Assembly (NCBI RefSeq): GCF_003675855.1
Contig: NZ_RCIH01000002.1
Span: 62,001-126,000, forward strand
Direction: 5' to 3'
DNA length: 64,000 bases
Source: Halostella salina
GTDB lineage: Archaea; Halobacteriota; Halobacteria; Halobacteriales; Natronoarchaeaceae
In this document: positions 16,562 through 27,139 of the stretch, one piece after another
Position numbering within the stretch: position 1 is the stretch's first letter
Layout: the number at the start of each line of letters is the position of its first letter
Program-made: the position numbers and the translations under genes
Notes under the pieces: model-generated
What the model saw: the letters and a program-made list of their open reading frames with translations, nothing else
Database searches by the model: none
What the model was told of the DNA's origin: nothing

Positions 16562-18000
16562 ACCTATCGAATAAGGTTCTTTCAGACTCGGCAGCGTCTG
16601 CTGTGCGATTGCTTCTAAAGACAGTCAGGAGTCTGGTTGTTATTCCACTTATAACGAATCTATTGGGTACCGGAAGCTACGGCGTTTGGGCAACTGTGTT
16701 GCCGTTTATCGGGTTGCTAAGTTCAGCAGGAGGGATTCATCTTCACGGATCGCTTGTCAGATACTTCCAATCAAACGATTACCAAACGTACAGCGATGTA
16801 TTGTCTCTGAGCATCTTTGTCAGCAGCTTGTTAGCTATCTGTTTCGTTATACTAGGGCTCTGGGTCGATCTCTCAGCGATATTTAATGGAGAGGTTGCTA
16901 GTCAACAGACGCTCGTTTTGACGTCGGCGATGCTTATCGCCACGAACATTTTGCTTCAAGTGAATTTGAACTTCCCTCGAGCGACAGGAAATATAAAATT
17001 ATACGAAATTGGAAAGATAACTAGGTTAGTTCTAGAAACAACCAGTCTAATTGCAATATTTATTCTTGGTGGAACAGTAACCGACGGAATAATTGGACTA
17101 GTTGTCGTTTCAGTAATTCTTAATATCGGTATATTATTTGGGATTCTACGAACACATAATCTCCCATGGCCTAGTGTGACCAACTACCCGGTATATGTGC
17201 GATATGGCATCCCAATGTTGCCAAAAGCCGTTTCATCAGGCCTATTAGCCCAAATGGATCGCTATCTAATTCTTGTACTCATTTCTCCGGTAGCAGCGGG
17301 AACATACGCGATAGGGCGAGGACTGTCGGCATTCATCACAAATATCAGTCGGGTGCTCAACCCAACCTTATATCCCTCTGTATCGGGTGCTTGGGAAGAA
17401 GACCGATTTGACGAAATTTCAAAGTTATACACCGATATCATCCGCTATTATTTTCTTATCGCAATCCCTGCTATCGTGGGGCTTTCGTATTTGGCCCAGC
17501 CGATTATCACTTTAATTTCAACTCCTAGTATTTCGAATGAGAGTTGGATTCTTGTGCCAATCTTAGGGGTAGGATTCTTTCTACGCGGTATTGATAATAT
17601 GTTAAGTTATATTCTCACAGCAGCTGAAAATACGCAAAAGATAGCAAAATCCGTAATGATTGCAGTCTGTATCAATATTCCAGCAAATCTTATTCTCATA
17701 CATGAGTACGGTATTACTGGTGCGGCAATCGCTACGGTCGTCGCTCAATCCACCGCATTCATTCTTATTTATCGCTACGCCACATCCGAGATCGCGTTTG
17801 CTATCCCGTGGTGGTCACTCAGCCGGAGCCTCCTAGCTGCTGGCATTATGCTTACTAGTCTTTATTATTTACCGCTTCACTTCTCTATTGTTCTGGAAAT
17901 TATCACGTCTGTATCAATCGGTGCAACCATTTACGCAACTGGGTTAGTTTTAATAGGGGAATTTACACCTAGTGAATTAATTGCTCTATTGAATCGATAG
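16558..18000 (+). CDS. Wzx-type polysaccharide/oligosaccharide flippase
   Basis: A 480-residue membrane protein of the MOP flippase superfamily (polysaccharide biosynthesis protein). About 12-14 hydrophobic helices run through the whole length. The N-terminal block VRLLLKTVRSLVVIPLITNL with LLGTGSYGVWATV is the typical first helix pair, and VLISPVAAGTYAIGRGLS in the middle matches the family repeat. It probably moves lipid-linked glycan units across the membrane for the ligase/polymerase encoded at 7182-8591. Coupled by ATGA to the sulfatase-like gene upstream. Strongly A+T-rich for a haloarchaeal gene. Confidence 0.88.
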   Translation: MNLSNKVLSDSAASAVRLLLKTVRSLVVIPLITNLLGTGSYGVWATVLPFIGLLSSAGGIHLHGSLVRYFQSNDYQTYSDVLSLSIFVSSLLAICFVILGLWVDLSAIFNGEVASQQTLVLTSAMLIATNILLQVNLNFPRATGNIKLYEIGKITRLVLETTSLIAIFILGGTVTDGIIGLVVVSVILNIGILFGILRTHNLPWPSVTNYPVYVRYGIPMLPKAVSSGLLAQMDRYLILVLISPVAAGTYAIGRGLSAFITNISRVLNPTLYPSVSGAWEEDRFDEISKLYTDIIRYYFLIAIPAIVGLSYLAQPIITLISTPSISNESWILVPILGVGFFLRGIDNMLSYILTAAENTQKIAKSVMIAVCINIPANLILIHEYGITGAAIATVVAQSTAFILIYRYATSEIAFAIPWWSLSRSLLAAGIMLTSLYYLPLHFSIVLEIITSVSIGATIYATGLVLIGEFTPSELIALLNR

Positions 18001-18279
18001 GTAGCGTCGAGATAGTTCGGTAAATCGAAGCAGTTGTATTGCACGGGTGGTGTTACGAATTTCGGGAGCTTGCCCAGACATATCTGGTCTACAGCATCAA
18101 ATAGTTTGTTACCTCGTAGACTCCGCGTAATATATAAGTTCAATAGAGCCGTACGTTGGAAGCAATAGCCTATTCAGGCAAATATTAACAAGAGAATCTG
18201 TACCGGCTGTAAGGATCAGCACAAGAAGTTGCCGCCGATGTTAAGTTAAGAATAAGGCGGTCGGTGTTTCGAATGATCT

Positions 18280-18663
18280 ATGTCTAATTCCAGCCACCTC
18301 AACGGTTCTGCTGAATTGATAGACTTAGAGTTTATGGAGCGAAAGTGGACACCCTACGAAATCATTAAAACAGGTATTCAGCTCCATCCTGCTGGACTAT
18401 CATTTTCGAATGCCAAACAGTATCTTGTGAGGTTGGGCATCGATCGGAGTCAAACAGTAATTCACAATTGGATTCAAAAGACTGATTTGCAGCCATCCAA
18501 CGGTCCGAGCCTGAATCGCATTGCAGTCAATGAGACTGCGATTCAGATCAACTCAGACAGATTCTGGCTGTATGCCGCCGCAGATCTTCGTACAAACGAA
18601 TACCTCACGCTAACGTATTTCGCGTTCAAAATACTCATACTATTACTTCTCTGCTTTGTATAA
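18280..18663 (+). pseudogene. IS6-family transposase, C-terminally truncated
   Basis: An intact N-terminal part of an IS6-type transposase, different from the one at 14396-15074. It has the zinc-less HTH region YEIIKTGIQLHPAGLSFSNA, VIHNWIQKTDLQP and the start of the DDE domain IAVNETAIQINSDRFWLYAA with ADLRTNEYLTL. Similarity stops around residue 112. The frame then runs through unrelated sequence to a stop at 18661, overlapping the end of the convergent FkbM gene. The second catalytic Asp and the Glu are missing, so it is dead. The first Asp is again Asn (VNET for VDET). Confidence 0.75.
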
Positions 18664-19479
18664 TATTTCACCGTTTCTGCTACAAATTCTGTTAACTGTG
18701 AACCCAAAGTCTTCTAGTCGTTGCTGCAGGTCTTGGGGAGAACTTCCAAAATCCCCGATAGATGGTCGACGATCTCCTGATTGTACGTGAACCTCGTAGT
18801 AAACAGAGCGACAATCTGGAGCAGATAGTGCTTTTTCTAATCCATCGATAACAAGCGGTTCAGACCCTTCTACATCTATTTTTACCACGTTCGGTGGAGG
18901 GATTTCTCCGTCATCGATTAGCTGATCTCCGGTTATGGTCGTAACTTCAGTCGTTCCTTCCGAGGCATTTGTTACTATTGACGACGATCCATAACCCACA
19001 TCATCCGTATCTGGTTGACTAAATTCGATGCTTCCATCAGAATCCGAAAGAGCCACCCCAAGGACCTCAATATTCTGTAACTGGTTCTGATCGATATCGT
19101 GTTTCAATAGTTCGAGGTTCGGAGAATATGGTTCAAACGCGATTACCTCCCCCTCCGAACATTCTTTTGCAGCAAAAAGTGTGTAGAGTCCAGTATTCGC
19201 CCCAATATCGTATACAACGTCATCATCTCCGATCTCGTTCATGAAGTCGCGGAGTTCCTGCTGTTCAAACTCAAACCGTTGCCGATTACGTTGTACCATC
19301 CTCTTGGTCGGAGCTGAAAACGTTACAGTGCTATCTGCCACCGTCAACGAATAATGGCCTCGAATAGATATCAATTTATAGTATATATCCTGCCGGACTT
19401 TTCCATGAATTATTTGAAATAGTCTTTTTGCACCTTCATTCTTATAGATGGATAGACAACGCCGCATGCGAGATATCAT
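18643..19479 (-). CDS. FkbM-family methyltransferase
   Basis: A 278-residue SAM-dependent methyltransferase. Motif I is VVYDIGANTGLYTLF (~residues 87-101), the acidic loop is GEVIAFEPYSPNLELLK, and the FkbM signature VVKIDVEGSEPLVIDGLEKA follows. FkbM enzymes O-methylate sugars or polyketides, so here methylation of a glycan residue is likely. The N-terminal ~70 residues are basic and partly hydrophobic (QDIYYKLISIRGHYSLTV), as often in this family. It is a single minus-strand gene between IS6 debris and the GDP-sugar genes. It is less G+C-rich than the latter, so it belongs to the transferred segment. Confidence 0.88.
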   Translation of the reverse strand: MISRMRRCLSIYKNEGAKRLFQIIHGKVRQDIYYKLISIRGHYSLTVADSTVTFSAPTKRMVQRNRQRFEFEQQELRDFMNEIGDDDVVYDIGANTGLYTLFAAKECSEGEVIAFEPYSPNLELLKHDIDQNQLQNIEVLGVALSDSDGSIEFSQPDTDDVGYGSSSIVTNASEGTTEVTTITGDQLIDDGEIPPPNVVKIDVEGSEPLVIDGLEKALSAPDCRSVYYEVHVQSGDRRPSIGDFGSSPQDLQQRLEDFGFTVNRICSRNGEILYKAEK

Positions 19480-19560
19480 TAATATTCAAAGGATGCAACG
19501 ATGGTTTATGAAAATCATTTTATGCCTACGAGACCAAACCATATGAGGTATCTAGTCTCT

Positions 19561-21575
<2,015 letters not shown>

Positions 21576-21713
21576 CGATACGCAATACTGCGAGTCCTGA
21601 GCTGTATGTAGTATTCGGTTGCCGATCGATAATCGCAGATTGCCCGAGCCATATGGGAGATCAAGGGTACTAAGGCCGTCCTTCGATCACGTTGGATACC
21701 GACTAACTCAGCG

Positions 21714-22160
21714 ATGTCCGATGACCCCATCCCCCACGAAGACTGGCGCACCATCGTCGCGAACGTCCCTCTCGTCTCCGTCGACCTCGTCGTCGAGCAC
21801 GACGGCGGCGTCCTCCTCGGCCGCAGGACGAACGAACCGGCGAAGGGCGAGTGGTTCCTGCCCGGCGGCACCGTCCACAAGAACGAGCGCCGACGCGAGG
21901 CGGTCCACCGGGTCGCCGAGGCGGAACTCGGCGAATCGGTCACGATCCAGGACCAACTGGGCACCGTCGAGCACTTCTACGACACGTCGGAGTTCGACGA
22001 CGTCGACTCCAAGCACTACCTCTCGACGGCCTATCACTGTAGGCCAGTCGCCGACGAGCCGGCCTTCGAGCTTGACGACCAGCACGGCGCCCTCCGGGTC
22101 GTCGAGCCGCCATACGACGACCTGCACGAGTACGTGCGGACAGCGCTCGAGTTGGCCTGA
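21714..22160 (+). CDS. Nudix hydrolase, GDP-mannose mannosyl hydrolase-like
   Basis: A 148-residue Nudix protein resembling Gmm. The opening WRTIVANVPLVSVDLVVEHD and RRTNEPAKGEWFLPGGTVHK are characteristic of Gmm enzymes. The Nudix box runs GGTVHKNERRREAVHRVAEA and then ELGE, and the late helix DDLHEYVRTAL is present. Gmm enzymes split GDP-mannose or GDP-glucose and differ from standard Nudix boxes by a missing Glu; here the box reads R-V-A-E-A-E-L. It is divergent from the GMD-like operon and probably tunes GDP-sugar pools. Confidence 0.85.
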   Translation: MSDDPIPHEDWRTIVANVPLVSVDLVVEHDGGVLLGRRTNEPAKGEWFLPGGTVHKNERRREAVHRVAEAELGESVTIQDQLGTVEHFYDTSEFDDVDSKHYLSTAYHCRPVADEPAFELDDQHGALRVVEPPYDDLHEYVRTALELA

Positions 22161-22305
22161 CCGTCTACTTCGCAGTCATCGTGAGCGTCGGACGGGCGAT
22201 AGACCGTTCCCCAGATAGCTCACAACGTATGAGAGTGTCATAGGACTCTTCTCACACCGTGATGATCGTGCTTCCCGGATTGTCTCCGCGTTCGTGATTG
22301 GTGAT

Positions 22306-22487
22306 TGCGATGACGAGACGAAGACACAGGGCGAGAACTTTCAGCAGCAATATTGGATGCATTAGAGCGCCTGGATGAACGCGAACGGCGAGCAACGTTG
22401 GCCAAAAAACGAGTCAGAGAGACACTGTCTCTTACGGCTGCAGCTGACCGCCACAAAGACCTCTACCGCTCTCTTGACTCGAAGTGA
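22306..22487 (+). pseudogene. C-terminal relic of a GT4 glycosyltransferase
   Basis: One frame gives DTGRELSAAILDALERLDER, then ATLAKKRVRETLSLTAAADR and HKDLYRSLDSK before a stop at 22485-22487. This is the C-terminal helix pattern of GT4 enzymes (loop over remaining residues, then AAADRHKDLYRSL). Nothing upstream matches the donor-binding domain, so only about 60 codons survive. The rest of the 22161-22528 gap holds no gene that I can see; it must carry the promoter of wecB. Confidence 0.55.
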
Positions 22488-22528
22488 GAAGAGTAAAGAA
22501 TTTAGCTACTCTTTAGTAACTGAGAATA

Positions 22529-23626
22529 GTGACAGATATAACGATCGTTCTTGGAACACGTCCAGAGATAATCAAGTTATCACCGGTCGTAAGAGCCTGC
22601 GAGGAAAGGGAAATTCCGTGTACTGTTATTCATACAGGGCAACACTACTCTGATGAACTCGATTCTGTCTTCTTCGAACGCCTTGAACTGCCTGAACCGG
22701 ATGTTAATTTGAAAGTCGGCTCAGAGAACCATGGGAAACAGACGGGGGAAATGCTCATTCATCTTGAAGAAGTTCTACTCGACAAAACCCCCGACGTTGT
22801 TCTGGTTCAGGGCGACACCAATTCCGTTTTGGCGGGTGCAATCGCAACGAGCAAGCTCAACGCAGAGGTCGCACACGTTGAGGCAGGCTTACGGAGCTTT
22901 GACCGTGATATGCCAGAGGAAGTGAATCGAATCGTTGCTGACCACGTTGCGGACTATCTCTTTGCCCCGACTGAAGAGACACAAGAGCTGCTTCTGGAGG
23001 AAGGTATCCCGGAAGAGCGCATCTACGTTACCGGAAACACGATCGTCGATGCAGTGATCGCCAATCGGGAACTCGCCGCTGAAAAAAGTACTATTTTGGA
23101 GGACCTCAACCTGAAAAGCGGGCAGTATATCCTCATGACGGCCCATCGGGCAGAGACGGTCGACGACCAAGATGTATTCCGATCCGTCCTCGATGGAGTC
23201 GATAGAGTCGCTACTGCACTAGACGTGCCCGTCGTCTACCCCATTCATCCACGGTCACGGAACAAGATAGGAGAATTTGACATCGCTGTCCCCGATTCGA
23301 TAAGGCTGATCGATCCAGTCGACTTTCTCGATTTCCTTCGTCTGGAAGACGATGCGATGTTGGCGATGACCGATTCCGGTGGCGTGCAGGAGGAAACCTG
23401 TATTATGGGCACTCCGTGTGTCACGTTCCGCGATTCGACAGAACGCCCCGAGACCGTAGATGTTGGTTCAAACGTAGTCGTCGGAACAGCCTCAAACGCG
23501 ATTCTCGACGGTGCTAAGTCTCAAGTCGAGAAATCGAACGACTGGGAGAATCCGTTCGGCGAAGGTGATGCGGCAACGCGTATTCTCGATGCTATTCTAC
23601 AGTCTACTCAGGAAAGCAAAAGATAA
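22529..23626 (+). CDS. wecB: UDP-N-acetylglucosamine 2-epimerase (non-hydrolysing)
   Basis: A 365-residue GT-B-fold epimerase that interconverts UDP-GlcNAc and UDP-ManNAc. Key blocks are IVLGTRPEIIKLSPVV at the N terminus, VLVQGDTNSVLAGAIATSKL, AHVEAGLRSFDRDMPEEVNR, ILMTAHRAETVDD and LAMTDSGGVQEETCIMGTPC. All match the family closely. It starts with GTG. It leads an operon: an SDR epimerase follows 27 nt later, then a WecC-like dehydrogenase and a WbuB-like transferase. The combination points to production and use of UDP-ManNAcA. Confidence 0.93.
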   Translation: MTDITIVLGTRPEIIKLSPVVRACEEREIPCTVIHTGQHYSDELDSVFFERLELPEPDVNLKVGSENHGKQTGEMLIHLEEVLLDKTPDVVLVQGDTNSVLAGAIATSKLNAEVAHVEAGLRSFDRDMPEEVNRIVADHVADYLFAPTEETQELLLEEGIPEERIYVTGNTIVDAVIANRELAAEKSTILEDLNLKSGQYILMTAHRAETVDDQDVFRSVLDGVDRVATALDVPVVYPIHPRSRNKIGEFDIAVPDSIRLIDPVDFLDFLRLEDDAMLAMTDSGGVQEETCIMGTPCVTFRDSTERPETVDVGSNVVVGTASNAILDGAKSQVEKSNDWENPFGEGDAATRILDAILQSTQESKR

Positions 23627-23653
23627 TCATACCCTCTCTCCAGATAACCGACA

Positions 23654-24571
23654 ATGGCAACCATTCTGGTGACTGGCGGGCTGGGAAGTGTCGGAGCTCC
23701 GCTCGTGGACGAACTCGAGTCCCGCGGTCACGACGTCTGGGTAGTTGACCTCCCCTGGAACGAGCGTGAGAAGTATTACAGAGCGGACATCAGCGAGTAC
23801 AGGCAGATAGAATCGGTCTTCGAGGATCGGTCGTTCGATTACGTGTACCATCTGGCGGGGGAGTTCGGGAGGAAAAACGGGGAGGACTACTACGAGACGA
23901 TGTGGAACTCGAACGCGGTCGGGACCAAGAACATTCTACGTCTACAGCAGGCACACGATTTCCGACTGGTCTTTTTCTCCAGTAGCGAGGTATACGGCGA
24001 CTACGACGACGTGATGGAGGAAAGCGTCCCCCTGAAGGAAAACCCGAGACAACTCAACGACTACGCCATCTCTAAATGGGTGAACGAGCAGCAGATCCTC
24101 AATGCGGAAGATAGACACGGGATAGAGGCCGTTCGAGTGCGACTGTTCAACACGTACGGCCCGGGTGAGAAGTACAGCGACTATCGTAGCGTCGTCTGTA
24201 AGTTCTGCTACAGGGCCTTGCACGATCTTCCGTATCACGTGTACGAGGATCACCACCGATCGTTCACCTACGTCGCTGACACGGTACGCACCCTCGCAAA
24301 CATCGTAGACAACTTCCACCCGGGAGAGGCATACAATATCGCAGGTGACGAGTACCACAACATCAAGGATCTGTCGGACCTCGTTCTAGATTATCTCGAT
24401 AAGGACGACACCGACGTTGAGTACAGAGGAACCGAGGAACACAACACTCTGAACAAGAAAGCGAGTACCGAGAAAGCCAAACGTCACCTCGACCACGAGC
24501 AGCGGATCCCACTGGAAGAAGGGGTTCCGAAGACGATCGAGTGGATGCGGGAGTACTACGATGTCGAATAG
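23654..24571 (+). CDS. NAD-dependent sugar epimerase/dehydratase (extended SDR)
   Basis: A 305-residue extended SDR protein. ILVTGGLGSVGAPLVDELES is the nucleotide loop (the second Gly-x-x-Gly slightly altered), FFSSSEVYGDYDDVM holds the catalytic Ser, and NDYAISKWVNEQQIL has Y-x3-K. VRLFNTYGPGEKYSDYRSVV and SFTYVADTVRTLANIV match the substrate-binding part. Substrate unknown; UDP-HexNAc or UDP-HexNAcA are plausible because wecB and wecC flank it. Its 3 prime end overlaps the wecC-like start by 11 nt. Confidence 0.85.
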   Translation: MATILVTGGLGSVGAPLVDELESRGHDVWVVDLPWNEREKYYRADISEYRQIESVFEDRSFDYVYHLAGEFGRKNGEDYYETMWNSNAVGTKNILRLQQAHDFRLVFFSSSEVYGDYDDVMEESVPLKENPRQLNDYAISKWVNEQQILNAEDRHGIEAVRVRLFNTYGPGEKYSDYRSVVCKFCYRALHDLPYHVYEDHHRSFTYVADTVRTLANIVDNFHPGEAYNIAGDEYHNIKDLSDLVLDYLDKDDTDVEYRGTEEHNTLNKKASTEKAKRHLDHEQRIPLEEGVPKTIEWMREYYDVE

Positions 24572-25835
24572 GGTACAGACAGATCCGATCGCGGCAGATG
24601 GAGTCGATCCCATCGACAACGTAGTAGTGATCGGAACCGGGTTTGTCGGCTTGCCGCTCGCACTGCTACTCGCCCACAACGAAAAGGAGGTCGTGGGCGT
24701 GGATCTGGACGAAAATCTTGTCGAAGCGATTAATGACCAGTCACTCCGACTTGACGATTCGGAACTACAGAGACTACTCGAATCCGAGGAGGTACAGCGA
24801 AACCTGAAGGCACAGACGTCGCCGACGTCGGGCGATGCGTTCGTGATTTCCGTCCCTACGCCGCTTACCGAACCGAACAAGAGTCCAGATCTTTCACACA
24901 TCGAGGCGGCTATCGAATCGATCTTTCCTTATCTAGAGGACGGGGACCTCATCAATATCGAGTCGACCATCCCACCGCTCACGCTGTGTGAAGTTATCAT
25001 TCCCAAACTTCGAGACGCCGGGTTTGAGCCCGGAGAAGACATCCAACTGGCACACTCCCCCGAACGGATCCTCCCTGGAAACGTCTTTGAGGAGATCATC
25101 GAAAACGATCGGGTGATCGGCGGGGTCGACAGGGAAAGTGTGGAAAGAGCCGAGAAGATCTACGAACCGTTCCTACAGGGGGAGGTCTACAGAACCGATC
25201 TCGTTTCGGCGGAACTCTGTAAACTGATGGAAAACACGTATCGCGACGTAAACATTGCATTAGCCAACGAATTTGCACTCATTGGCGAAGAACTTGAAGT
25301 GGACATCAGCCACGTTATTGAACTAGCAAACAACCACCCGAGAGTGGACATCCTTCAACCCGGGATTGGTGTCGGTGGCCACTGCCTCCCGGTAGACCCG
25401 TGGTTTCTGAACGAGGTTGATCCCGAACACACGAACCTGATCACGACCGCTCGGCGGATCAACGATATGATGCCGTCTGTTGCAGCCCGTAACATAAGGA
25501 GAGCGTTGCGCGGCTCAAACGATCCCCACATCCTCGCACTAGGTGCCGCATACAAACCAGATACGTACGACGTTCGGAACAGCCCCGCAAAACGAATAGT
25601 ACGTGATCTCCGACTTGACGGGTACGAAATAGACCATTATGACCGCCACGTTGAGGGAATGGAATACGAAAGACTTCAGGAACTGCTTGAATCGAACGCG
25701 CCGGACGTACTCCTGCAGTTAGTTCCACATCAAGAAACGTTATCCGAACTCGAATTGCTGGAGTCGTGGCTCCAAGATAACGACATACAACTTCTTCAGT
25801 TCGGCGTTGGAGATCCGTTGGATCCGAGTAAGTAA
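24561..25835 (+). CDS. wecC: UDP-N-acetyl-D-mannosaminuronate dehydrogenase-like enzyme
   Basis: A 424-residue nucleotide-sugar dehydrogenase. NVVVIGTGFVGLPLALLLAH is the NAD site. SVPTPLTEPNKSPDLSHI and the WecC/WbpA-type block LAHSPERILPGN follow. SAELCKLMENTYRDVNIALA carries the catalytic Lys, and GIGVGGHCLPVDPWFLNE the catalytic Cys. The C-terminal domain has GAAYKPDTYDVRNSPA. It oxidises C6 of a UDP-HexNAc; next to wecB, UDP-ManNAc to UDP-ManNAcA is the natural assignment. It overlaps both neighbours and is translated with them. The symbol is given by context rather than a proven ortholog. Confidence 0.85.
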   Translation: MSNRVQTDPIAADGVDPIDNVVVIGTGFVGLPLALLLAHNEKEVVGVDLDENLVEAINDQSLRLDDSELQRLLESEEVQRNLKAQTSPTSGDAFVISVPTPLTEPNKSPDLSHIEAAIESIFPYLEDGDLINIESTIPPLTLCEVIIPKLRDAGFEPGEDIQLAHSPERILPGNVFEEIIENDRVIGGVDRESVERAEKIYEPFLQGEVYRTDLVSAELCKLMENTYRDVNIALANEFALIGEELEVDISHVIELANNHPRVDILQPGIGVGGHCLPVDPWFLNEVDPEHTNLITTARRINDMMPSVAARNIRRALRGSNDPHILALGAAYKPDTYDVRNSPAKRIVRDLRLDGYEIDHYDRHVEGMEYERLQELLESNAPDVLLQLVPHQETLSELELLESWLQDNDIQLLQFGVGDPLDPSK

Positions 25836-27049
25836 TGACCGATACATCTGTACTTGTTATTTCACAGGTTTTTCCCCCGGAGCCGCTCGGCGGCGCTCAC
25901 AGGTGGGAAAAACTTGCCAAGAACCTTCCAGACGAGTACGAGTGCCGTGTTTTAGCACCACCACCATCGTATCCGGCCGGCGAGTTCGAGAAGACGTATC
26001 GTCCACTGTCCAGAGAGGTACAAAATGGCGTCCCTGTAACTCGGCTCTATACGTATCAACCCGGGTCGGATCCATCAACACTCGAACGCATGCTTTATTA
26101 TGGGATCTTCGCTCTTCTGTGTACTATCTATGTCCTGGCAAATTTCTGGCGATATAGGATCGTCGTTACGGTGTCTGCCCCCCACACTACCTTTCTTACC
26201 GGGATCGTCGCGAAGCTTCTGGGACGCACTTGGATCGTCGATATATACGACCTCTGGATAGATAACGCAGCCCAGATCGAGGGGATCAATACTGATTCGA
26301 TCCCGTACCAAGCAGTTGCAGCACTCGAATCGGTCGCCATCAGACGATCCGATCACGTGATCGTCCTAACGCCAACTATGGGGGAGTTCTACCAAGAGAA
26401 ATACGGAATCTCCGAGGCCCGGTTGACGGACGTGCCCTTCGGCGTCGACACAGATCTCTTCACTCAGAAGGTGGACGGTGAAAATAAGTCAAACACCTTG
26501 ATATACACCGGTAATTTCGGAAAGGCACACGCGTTTGTTCCCTTTTTCAAAGCACTCGAGAAGGTTGAACACGACGTTCGCCTGAAAATGGTAGGATCAG
26601 GAAGACGGAACACTGAGTTGCAGAATTTGAGTCAGGATCTAGACCTAGAGGATCGGATAGAATTTGTGGGGACGGTCTCTCGATCCACGATCCCGGAATT
26701 GCTGGGGGAAACGACCGTGAGTTTGGTGCCCCTGCAAACAGAGTACGACCTCGACTACGCTCGCCCGAACAAGTTGTTGGAGACGATGGCTGTGGGAACA
26801 CCGTTTGTCGCTAGTTCCGTCGGCGAGATCCAGTACGTTACGAACGCTTCGAACGCCGGGATAGCAGTAGCAAACGATCCGAAGGAGATCGCAGAAGCCA
26901 TCGATGCCCTCTTGCGCAAGCCACAGCGACGAAAACAGATGGGCGAAAACGGTATCGAATTTATCGAAACACATCACTCTTGGCCACAGTTAGGAGAGAG
27001 AGTAGCGCGGATCTTCGACGAAACGACCGGGACGGGAGCACCAGACTGA
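25835..27049 (+). CDS. GT4-family glycosyltransferase (WbuB-like)
   Basis: A 404-residue GT-B enzyme. The opening VLVISQVFPPEPLGGAHRWE and a hydrophobic segment around YYGIFALLCTIYVLANFW are typical of WbuB-type transferases, which use N-acetylated deoxyhexosamines or uronates. The donor domain has TLIYTGNFGKAHAFVPFF, LKMVGSGRRNTELQNL and ARPNKLLETMAVGTPFVASS, in place of the classic E-x7-E. It begins one base into the stop codon context of wecC and ends the wecB operon. It probably transfers the ManNAcA-type residue made by its operon mates. Confidence 0.87.
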   Translation: MTDTSVLVISQVFPPEPLGGAHRWEKLAKNLPDEYECRVLAPPPSYPAGEFEKTYRPLSREVQNGVPVTRLYTYQPGSDPSTLERMLYYGIFALLCTIYVLANFWRYRIVVTVSAPHTTFLTGIVAKLLGRTWIVDIYDLWIDNAAQIEGINTDSIPYQAVAALESVAIRRSDHVIVLTPTMGEFYQEKYGISEARLTDVPFGVDTDLFTQKVDGENKSNTLIYTGNFGKAHAFVPFFKALEKVEHDVRLKMVGSGRRNTELQNLSQDLDLEDRIEFVGTVSRSTIPELLGETTVSLVPLQTEYDLDYARPNKLLETMAVGTPFVASSVGEIQYVTNASNAGIAVANDPKEIAEAIDALLRKPQRRKQMGENGIEFIETHHSWPQLGERVARIFDETTGTGAPD

Positions 27050-27139
27050 TTCTACCTCTCCGGATCATCCGATAGAACAGTCTACCGACTGTATTATCTA
27101 ACCGATGTTCTTATCTACGCTCATCTTACACGTAATTCC

